Assembly (NCBI GenBank): GCA_039654915.1
Contig: CM077599.1
Span: 64,222,501-64,286,500, forward strand
Direction: 5' to 3'
From: Aquilaria yunnanensis
Taxonomy: Eukaryota > Streptophyta > Magnoliopsida > Malvales > Thymelaeaceae
Length of the DNA: 64,000 nucleotides
The notes beneath the pieces were generated by a model. It had not been told where the DNA came from and ran no database searches. It saw only the letters and a program-made list of their open reading frames with translations. Position numbers and translations under genes: made by a program. Within the stretch, counting starts at the first letter, position 1. Each line of letters starts with the position of its first letter. Below are positions 56,639 to 64,000 of this stretch, one piece after another.

Positions 56639-56676
56639 ATCACTACAGTGACCGACCTAGTAACCAACTTTATTTG

Positions 56677-58074
56677 TGTTGGGTTTCGGGAGCCAAACAA
56701 GCGCAGCGGAATTTAACCGAAACCCTCTAGGATCCAAGTGAAACGAGGTAAACCAGGTGTTCGAAAATTTTCATACCTAATTTTCAGTTAAGATCTCTCA
56801 CCCAATTGTAGAATCGAATCACAAAACCTGAACAGTTTACGTGTCGAAGCTCTCTACGGTATCCACACGAGCCTCTCAGGATCACCACGCTTCCACTATG
56901 TCTCGGTAGATGCGTTTCTCTTGCGCTCGTAGTGCTAGCTTGCATCCTCAAAGGAATTGCAAGAGAAGAGTGCGGCTGTCCTTTTGGGAAGCTAGAGCAA
57001 GAAGCTACAAATTTCTCACTAAAAGTTGTATTTATAGTGATACTCAACTTCCAGGCCTAATGGGTTTCAAAGCCCTAATCCAATTAGGCTTCAATTTTAG
57101 GCTTAATAATGACTCAACTTTTGGGCACATTATTAATACGAAATTATTGTGAAACCTTAACCCAAATAATTAGCCCATACACTTTAATGATCCAAATATG
57201 TGTGCAACCCAATATGCTATTACCACGTTGGCAATGATCATAAATCATATTTATGATCATAAGCAATGAGTGGTGTCTAGCAACACATCATTGCTACCCA
57301 AGTGACAAGATTGTCGGTGATTCGACTAAACCTTTATGATCATTACCGATATGTGTCATTGTCCCTTTGTCCAAGATATCAAGACTAAGCACAAGACATG
57401 AAATGTGTCACTCTCGTATAACTCAATCTCTGGTTTCTTGATTACCGAGTAGACCAACTTAAACTGATGACATTGATATCGTCTATCAACTCATTCGAGC
57501 ATGGCCATGCATTTTTCTAAGTCTTACTCTATCAAGGGGCCCGAAGATATCACTCCCGTTACATAGGAGGGACAAATCCCATCTTGATCATATAAATCCC
57601 TCCGCATGATATGTGACATACCCAATGACCTCCTTCAAGTTCACTCAGTCATGAGCAATAAAGGGAAGTATCAAAGTATATGACTCATATGTAGGGAACC
57701 TTTATGATCTTAGGTTGAAGGATTACATATACCATGATCACTATATGACACTCATATAACGATCCATGTAGTATTCTCATGGTGGGTCGATCCAGTAACA
57801 AGTTCTCCAACTTGTACCCATATGTAGACTACATATCTCATATTAGTCTCCACATATGCTAGTCGTTATGTATCATTGAAACCCGATCTACAATAATACT
57901 AGGCTGGGCACATTTAAGAATATTATTATTCTAAGGTTACAATTATGTTTATTACGTTACGCAGAAACAAAACAACAAAAATAATTGTTGGATTAATGCC
58001 TTAATAAAATATCATGACTCAATGTGCAAAAAATACAATCATCTCATGATTGGCTTTTGGGCACAACACTAACA
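56677..58074 (-). repeat. Copia family III 3' LTR (copy C)
   Basis: 1398 bp, plus-strand TGTTGGGTTTCGGGAGCC to GGGCACAACACTAACA. It directly follows a polypurine tract and minus-strand pol, so it is the 3' LTR of that half element. It starts 33 bp from the gypsy TSD, in the same CACTA-like DNA. The outer five bases are ATTTG. Confidence 0.9.
57029..57036 (-). promoter_or_regulatory. TATA box of LTR copy C
   Basis: Minus-strand TATAAATA, same LTR position as in copies A, B and D. Confidence 0.5.
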
Positions 58075-58090
58075 ATCTCCCACTTGCACT
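58075..58090 (-). other. Copia III polypurine tract
   Basis: Minus-strand GTGCAAGTGGGAGATT abuts the LTR, the standard copia plus-strand priming site. Confidence 0.75.
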
Positions 58091-59445
58091 AAAAGCCAAT
58101 CATCCATGTATCTAATACCAATGGACCTAGAATGGCTATCATGCTTCTGTTGCGTAAGGAGCTTTGTTAGTGGATCAGTAATGTTGCTGTCTGTCGAAGT
58201 CCTGCATATCCTTACATCACCCCTTTGGATGATCTCCCTGATGAGATGATGGCGTCAGAGTATGTGTTTAGATCGCTAGTGAGATCGAGGTTCCTTAGCT
58301 TATACGATTGCTTCATTGTTGTCACAATAGAGCTCTATTGGGTTGGCAATGCTTAGAACCACTCCAAGTTCAGTGATGAACTTCTTGATCCAAACTCTTC
58401 CAACTCACAGCACCACCACCAATACAAAACACATAACCAGATTGCAATCTAAAATCATCCTTATTGGATTGGAAGCTTGCATCGGTGTAACCCCTTACAA
58501 CGAGCTCATTTTCACCTCTAAAGACTAAGAATGCATCCTTAGTCCTTTGTAAGTACTTAAAGATGTTCTTAATAGCTGTCTAGTGACTCTCACCGGGGTT
58601 CAATTGGTACCTATTTGTCATGCTCAAGGCATATGAGACATCGAGACAAGTACATATCATGGCATATATGATAGATCAAATTGCTGAAGCATATAGAATC
58701 TTACTCGCGCGCTCTCTCTCCTCCGGTGTACTCGGACACTGAGATCTAGAAAGAGTTATACCATGTGACATGGGCAAGAACCCTTTCTTGGAATCTTGCA
58801 TGCTAAACTTCTTTAGCACCTTGTCAATATATGTACTTTGACTTAGGCCAAGATGCTTTCTAGATCTATCTCTATAAATCCTGATGCCTAACACATAGGC
58901 TGCTTCACCCAAGTCCTTCATAGAGAAACATTTCCCTAGCCAAGTCTTCACAAACTGTAGCTCAGGAATGTCATTCCCGATGAGTAGTATGTCATCTACA
59001 TGCAACACCAAGAAGACAATAGCGCTCCCACTAACCTTCTTGTAGACACAAGGTTCACCTTCATTTTTGATAAAACCAAACTCTTTGACTGCTTTATTAA
59101 AATGAAGATTCCAACTTCGAGAAGCTTGCTTCAGTCCGTAAATAGACCTTTGCAACTTGCACACTTTATTGGCATTCTCGGGAGTAAAAAAACCCTCAGG
59201 TTATGTCATGTGCACATCCTCAAGTAACTTTCCATTTAGGAATGCAGTTTTGAATTCCATTTGCCATATCTCATAATCATAGTGTGCAGCAATAGTGAAC
59301 AAAATTCAGATGAATTTAAGTATAACAACTGGTGAAAAAGTTTCATCATAGTCAATACCATGAATTTGCTTAAAACCTTTTGCAACCAGTCGTCCTTTAA
59401 AGGTAATCACATTACTAACCATGTCACGTTTACTTTCTTGTTAGC
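58091..59445 (-). pseudogene. Copia III RT and RNase H (minus-strand half)
   Basis: From 59430 leftwards: [42 protein letters not shown], then an open 162-codon stretch (58676-59164) with MCKLQRSIYGLKQASRSWNL, FLVLHVDDILLIGNDIPEL and SMKDLGEAAYVLGIRIYRD. The catalytic D-D of the YVDD box is kept (H-V-D-D). RNase H follows in broken frame (YTDASFQSNKDDFRLQSGYV, CIGGGAVSWKS). Stops occur around 59205, 58675 and 58580. Gag, protease and integrase are absent because the element is cut at about 59445. Confidence 0.85.
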
Positions 59446-59739
59446 ATGAGATGCATGTTTTATATTTGTATGTGATGCACGTATAAGACAACCGGAGATA
59501 ACAAATTGGTGAGATTAAAAGAAAAATCCCTCAAACAAATATTAAGTCATTAAATGTGATGCTTTCCAAATGTTGGCACTCGTTAAGACTTTGATCAATA
59601 TTGGGTGGGTTTGCCAAAGCAAAGCACCTATGTTCATCTTGGTAAGGCGCGATGGGATAATAGTGATATCCAAATTGCTAACTTTGGGTCCAACTTAACT
59701 AAGTCATCCTAATAGGATTGGGGACTTAGAGGCATAGAG
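59446..59739 (+). other. Leader of the plus-strand copia III, left part
   Basis: Sequence from TTAGCATGAGATGCATG to TTAGAGGCA continues, after removal of solo LTR D, into 61161-61490 upstream of plus-strand gag. It is therefore the untranslated leader of the right-hand copy, fused at its left to minus-strand RT. No LTR or primer site precedes it. Confidence 0.5.
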
Positions 59740-61155
59740 TGTTAGTGTTGTGCCCAAAAAGCCAATCATGAGATGATTGTATTTTTGCACATTGAGTCAT
59801 GATATTTTATTAAGGCATTAATCCAGCAATTATGTTCGTTGTTTTGTTTCTGCAAAACGTAATAAACATAATTGTAACCCTAGAATAATGATATTCTTAA
59901 ACGTCCCTAGTCTAGTATCATTGTGGAGCGGGTTACAATAATACATAACGACTAACATATGTGGAGACTAATATGAGATATGTAGTCTACATATAGGTAC
60001 AAGTTGGAGAACTTGTGTACTAGACCAACCCACCATGAGAACACTTCATGAATCGTTTTATGAGTGTCATAAGTGATTCTCATAGTGATCATGGTATATG
60101 TAGTCCTTCGACCTGAGATCATCAAGGTTCCCTACATGTGAGTCACATACTTTGATACTTTCCTTTATTGCTCATAACTGAGTGAACTTGAAGGAGATCA
60201 TTGGGTATGTGACATATCATGCGAAGGGATTTATGTGATCAAGATAGGATTTGTCCTTACTATGTAACGGGAGTGATATCTTTGGGCCCCTTGATAGAGT
60301 AAGACTTAGAAAAATGCATGGCCATGCTCCGATGAGTTGATATACGATATCAATGTCATCAATTTAAGTTGGTCTACTCAGTAATCAAGAAACCAAAGAT
60401 TGGGCTATACGAGAGTGACACATTCCATGTCTCGTGCTTAGTCTTGATATCTTGGACAAAGGGACAATGGCATATATCGGTGATGATCATAAGGTTTAGT
60501 CGAATCATCGACAATCTTGTCATTTGGGTAGCAATGATGTATTGCTAGACACCGCTCATTGCTTATGATCATAAATGTGATTTATGATCATTGCCAATGT
60601 GGTAAGAGCCTATTAGGTCACACACATAGAGCTTTTTGGATCATTAGAGTGCATGGGCTAATTATTTGGGTTATGGTTTCACTTTAATTTCGTATTAATA
60701 ATGGGCCCAAGAGTTGAGCCATTATTAAGCCCAAAATTAAAGCCTAATTGAATTAGGGCTTTGAAACCCATTAGGCTTGGAAGTTGAGTCTCACTATAAA
60801 TACAACTTTTAGTGAGAAATTCGCAAGTCTCCTTGCCCTAGGCTCCCAAAAGGACAGCCGCACTCTGCTCTTGCAATTCCTTGGAAGACGCAAGCTAGCA
60901 CTGCGAGCGCAAGAGAAACGTATCTGCCGGGACGTGGTGGAAGCGTGGTGATCCCGAAAGGCTCGTGTGGATACCATAGAGAGCCTGAACACGTCAATTG
61001 TTCAGGTTTTGTGATTCGACTCTACAGTTGAGTGAGAGATCTCAACCGAAAATTATGTATGAACATTTTCGAACACCCGATTTGCCCCGTTTCACTTGGA
61101 TCCTGGAGGGTTTCGGTTAAATTCCGCTGCACTGTTTGGCTCCCGAAACCCAACA
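59740..61155 (+). mobile_element. Solo LTR of copia family III (copy D)
   Basis: 1416 bp, TGTTAGTGTTGTGCCC to CCCGAAACCCAACA, flanked by exact TAGAG at 59735-59739 and 61156-61160. No primer site follows, which excludes it as the 5' LTR of the downstream gag. It is the cleanest full-length LTR of the family here. Confidence 0.9.
60795..60802 (+). promoter_or_regulatory. TATA box of solo LTR D
   Basis: TATAAATA in CACTATAAATACAAC. As a solo LTR with an intact box it could still drive transcription into the gag downstream. Confidence 0.5.
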
Positions 61156-61160
61156 TAGAG

Positions 61161-61490
61161 TTGGGCTTAAGTTCATGAGATGAGCTTGGACAAGTGTTGT
61201 TCACCCAACTATCCAAGAGTTACATGAGATGCAATTGGCAAGGAGTTGCCTACCTAAATAACTGTAACTTGAGAGAAAAGCCAAAACTGACTCAGGTTGT
61301 GGTCAAATATGGATCTTGGCCTACTAGAATACCTTAATGCTAAGGTGTTACGAAATAATGTCAAGGGTTATTATTTTGAGTAAAATAGTGGGAGTATCGT
61401 TTAATAAAAGTCCTTATTAAATGAATTAAAATACATGGCTCTTACACTGCATATTTACTGTTGTAGATAACCACGGCACAAAACATATCG
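61161..61490 (+). other. Leader of the plus-strand copia III, right part
   Basis: Non-coding stretch between the TSD of LTR D and gag. TTGGGCTTAAGTTCATGAG to TTGTAGATAACCACGGC. No other feature seen. Confidence 0.5.
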
Positions 61491-62303
61491 ACACTTTCGT
61501 TGTGCTCGATCCTTGAGAAGGAAAAATTGAATGGGACCAACTTTCTCAAATGGTACCGAAACTTGAGGATGGTCCTCAAGCAAGAGAGAAAGGCTTATGT
61601 CCTAAAGCAGCCCCTTCCGAATGATCCTACTGCCACTGCTCCAAGAGCTAAAAGGGATGCTCACAAGAGGCATTCTAATGATGCTTTGGATGTTGCATGC
61701 CTCATGCTTATTACCATGGAATCTGAGCTTCAAAAGCAACATGAGAACAAGGAGGCGTTCGATATGATCGAACATCACAAAATGCTTTTCCAAGAGCAAG
61801 CTAGGCATGAGAGGTTTGAGACCTCTAAGGCATTGTTTCAGTGCAAGATGTCTGAGGGAAATCCCGTGGGTCCTCATGTGCCCAAGATGATTGGGTACAT
61901 TGAGAATCTTGAGAGTTTGGGATTTGCTCTTTAGAAAGAGTTGGCTGTTGATGTAGTCTTACAATCGTTGCTTGAAAACTACAGTCAGTTTGTCATGAAC
62001 TATAACATGAACGACCTTGATAAGTCCTTCCCTAAATTGCGCAACATGTTGAGAAGTACTGAGCAAAACCTTAAAAAGGCTAAGCCCATTTTGAGGGTTC
62101 AAAAGGGCAAAGGAAAGGGAAAAGCCAGCAAGAAGAAGGATAAAGCAAATGGAAAGTCCAATGCTAATTCTTCTTCAGCTGCACTAAAACCAAAGGGTGG
62201 TGTGGCAAAGGAAAGGGAGTGCTTCCATTGCAAGCAACCTGGACACTGGAAACACAACTGCAAGCTCTATCTTGAAGAACTTGCTAAGGAAAAAGGGAAG
62301 TAA
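61491..62303 (+). pseudogene. Copia III gag (plus-strand half)
   Basis: The frame starts about 61493-61500 (CSILEKEKLNGTNFLKWYRN, LRMVLKQERKAYVLKQPLPN), runs through MESELQKQHENKEAFDMIEH and is closed by one TAG at 61932-61934 after ESLGFAL, then continues in the same frame: AVDVVLQSLLENYSQFVMNY, a lysine-rich linker and the intact knuckle CFHCKQPGHWKHNC (C-x2-C-x4-H-x4-C). It stops at TAA 62301-62303, where a frameshift relative to protease occurs. About 270 codons, normal length. Gag forms the particle and binds RNA. No start ATG is evident; the usual start may have mutated. Confidence 0.85.
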
Positions 62304-63705
62304 GACTTCCACTTCAAGTATTTTTGTTATAGAGGCTAACTTTTCTATTTCCTCATCTTGGGTATTGGATACTAGATGTGGATCTCACATTTGTGCAAAT
62401 GTGCAGAATCTAAGTAGAAGTAGAAGATTGACCGGAGGTGAAGTGGACCTACGTATTGGAAATGGAGCAAGGGTTGCTGCCTTAGCCGTAGGGACTTATG
62501 TTCTCACTTTACCTAGTGGATTAGTTTTAGAATTAGACAACTGCTACTTTGTGCCTACTATTAGTAGAAATTTGATTTCTGTTTCTTGTTTAAACAATAA
62601 AGGTTTTTCATTTATAATAAAGGACAAATGTTGTTCTATTTATTTGAATGAAATCTTTTATGGCAATGCTCAACTTAGCAATGGGTTGTATATTCTAGAC
62701 CTCGAAGATCCAGTCTATAATGTGAATACCAAGAAGGTCAGATTAAATGATTCGAACCTGACCTATTTCTGGCACTGTCGCTTGGGCCATATAAATGAGA
62801 CCCGTATATCCAAGCTCCATAAGGATGGACTCTTCGACTCATTTGATTTTGAATCATATGAGACATGTGAGTCATGTTTGTTTGGCAAGATGACCGAAGC
62901 CCTATTCACAGGGCAAAATGAAAGGGCTAATGACTTACTAGGACTCATACATAGTGATGTATGTGGCCCTATGTCTACACATGCTAGAGGAGGTTTTCAA
63001 TACTTCATTACTTTCACTGATGACTTCAGCAAATATGGCTATGTGTATCTCATGAGACACAAGTCAGAATCTTTTGAAAAGTTCAAAGAATTCAAGAATG
63101 AAGTAGAGAATCAACTCGGGAAGAGTATCAAAGTGCTTCGATCAGATCAAGGTGGAGAGTACTTGGATCGAGAATTCCTTTACTATCTGAAGGAGTGTGG
63201 TATAGTATCACAACTCACTCCACCTGGTACACCCCAATGGAATGGTGTATCTGAAAGGAGAAATCAAACTCTGTTAGACATGGTTCGCTTTATGATAAGT
63301 CAAGCTGACCTTCTAAACTCCTTTTGGGGATATGCTCTAGAGACAACCGCTTTCACACTAAACCGAGTTCTATCTAAATCGGTTCAAAAGACACCATATG
63401 AGATATGGAGTGGGAGGCGTCCCGATTTATCTTTTATGAAGATTTGGGGCTGTGACGCTTATGTGAAACGTTAATCCTCTAGCAAACTAAGGCCCAAATC
63501 TAAAAAATGCCTTTTTGTTGGGTATCCCAAAGAAACAAAGGGTTATTATTTCTACAATCCTTTTAAACAAAAAGTGTTTGTTGCTCTAACTGGTGTCTTC
63601 TTAGAGAAAGAATTTATCTCTAAAGGAACTAGACGGACGAAAGTAGAACTTGAAGAAATTCAAGAACAACAAGGAGACATCAAACCTGAAATGGAAACCT
63701 GAACA
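62304..63705 (+). pseudogene. Copia III protease and integrase (plus-strand half)
   Basis: An open frame overlapping the gag end runs to 63474. Protease: SWVLDTRCGSHICANVQN, where the catalytic D-T-G reads D-T-R. Pre-integrase: YFWHCRLGHINETRISKLHK with CESCLFGK. Integrase core: IHSDVCGPMS (first D), KVLRSDQGGEYLDREF (second D) and PQWNGVSERRNQTLLDMV (E), so the D-D-E set is intact. A TAA at 63472-63474 after YVKR interrupts it; the same frame then continues through SKKCLFVGYPKETKGYYFYN and FLEKEFISKG to 63702. RT is absent because the element is broken at about 63737. Confidence 0.9.
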
Positions 63706-63736
63706 GATACCACGAGATGTTGTGGTTCAAGAGTCT

Positions 63737-63792
63737 AGTTAAATTTCGCTGCACTTGTTTGGCTCCTGAAACCCAACAGTGGTATCAGAGCC
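63737..63792 (+). other. Fragment of copia III LTR end plus Met primer site
   Basis: The last about 42 bp of the family III LTR (GTTAAATTTCGCTGCAC to ACCCAACA at 63778) is followed after one G by TGGTATCAGAGCC (63780-63792), the initiator-Met primer site of plant copia elements. It is joined on the left to integrase sequence and on the right to an inverted LTR, so it is a breakpoint fragment. Confidence 0.8.
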
Positions 63793-64000
63793 AAACGGGG
63801 TAAACCGGGTATTCAAAAATTTTCATACCTAATTTTCGATTGAGATCTCTCACCAAACTGTAGAGTTGAATCACAAAACCTAAATAGTTGACGTGTTCAA
63901 GCTCTCTGTAGCATCCACACGAGCCTCTCGGGATCACCACGCTTCCACTATGTCCCGAAAGATGCGTTTCTCTTGCACTCACAATGCTAGCTTGCATCCT
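63793..64000 (-). repeat. Copia family III LTR, inverted copy (E), continues past the window
   Basis: From AAACGGGGTAAACCGGG onward it matches 56745-56950 of LTR C in the same orientation. The terminal 70 bp of the LTR are missing at the junction, which falls in the shared tetramer AAAC. The copy leaves the window at 64000. Confidence 0.85.

Noticed and set aside
56784..57152. ORFs on both strands near 57 kb, and the like at 15773-16270 and 60771-61216
   Set aside because: All are inside copies of the family III LTR; the open frames differ between copies, so they are shadows.
61602..61877. Minus-strand ORF of 91 codons opposite gag
   Set aside because: Antisense shadow of the copia III gag, which has clear motifs on the plus strand.
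59740..63474. LTR D plus gag and integrase as one ordinary plus-strand element
   Set aside because: No primer site follows LTR D and an exact TAGAG duplication shows it is a separate solo LTR insertion.
63780..63792. tRNA gene suggested by TGGTATCAGAGCC
   Set aside because: It is a 13-base primer-binding site next to an LTR end; no cloverleaf surrounds it.
1..64000. CRISPR array, rRNA, tRNA or bacterial operon
   Set aside because: No spaced identical repeats of CRISPR type and no conserved RNA gene segments were seen; tandem repeats present are transposon subterminal motifs, microsatellites and telomere-like sequence.

Overview
This window is nuclear DNA from a plant, most likely a eudicot with a large repeat-rich genome. 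It is AT-rich, carries plant-type Ty1/copia and Ty3/gypsy (Athila/Tat-like) retrotransposons, CACTA-like DNA transposons, a plant L1-type LINE and plant-telomere-like CCCTAAA repeats. I see no bacterial operons, rRNA, tRNA or CRISPR. No intact host gene could be supported. The species cannot be named from sequence alone.

Layout. 0-8.9 kb: a CACTA-like end with a tandem subterminal array (1-631), two related non-autonomous CACTA-like elements (855-2548 and 5833-7648), an LTR-like segment (2.68-5.06 kb), a third terminal fragment and a gene-like scrap (7.65-8.16 kb). 8.3-17.7 kb: a CACTA fragment, a weak transposase remnant, and an LTR-like stretch split by a hAT-like element with a matching target duplication (13275-15175), then a truncated copia LTR (15579-16157). 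17.7-23.3 kb: a CACTA-like element split by a second CACTA (18427-20811, TSD TCA) that carries about 0.8 kb of degenerate telomere-like repeat. 23.3-26.3 kb: decayed coding-like sequence. 26331-35399: copia element I on the minus strand, split by a solo copia LTR (TSD TCAGG) and a 5'-truncated LINE (TSD TTTCACCATCAC). 35.4-38.65 kb: mostly unexplained, with two MITE-like elements. 38654-44807: copia element II on the minus strand, lacking RT and RNase H, with a 2.45-kb solo LTR (TSD AACAT) inside its integrase. 46190-47711: an unclassified insertion between exact 14-bp repeats. 48378-56638: an Athila/Tat-like gypsy element on the minus strand (TSD ATCAC) inserted into CACTA-like DNA. 56677-64000: copia family III in rearranged form. 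A minus-strand 3' half is joined head to head to a plus-strand 5' half; the latter holds another solo LTR (TSD TAGAG) and ends in a scrap of LTR plus primer site next to an inverted LTR.

The genes do not form a host pathway. They are gag, protease, integrase, RT and RNase H modules of retrotransposons, all broken by stops, frameshifts or deletions and several with catalytic residues replaced. The main content is the order of events: older DNA transposons and copia elements were hit by later insertions, several of which can be removed on paper to the base because their target duplications survive. Five copies of one copia LTR family (15.6, 29.9, 56.7, 59.7 and 63.8 kb) give an internal clock. 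The weakest parts of this annotation are the LTR-like stretches at 2.7-5.1 and 10.7-15.2 kb, the transposase remnant at 9.9-10.6 kb and the possible exon relics.
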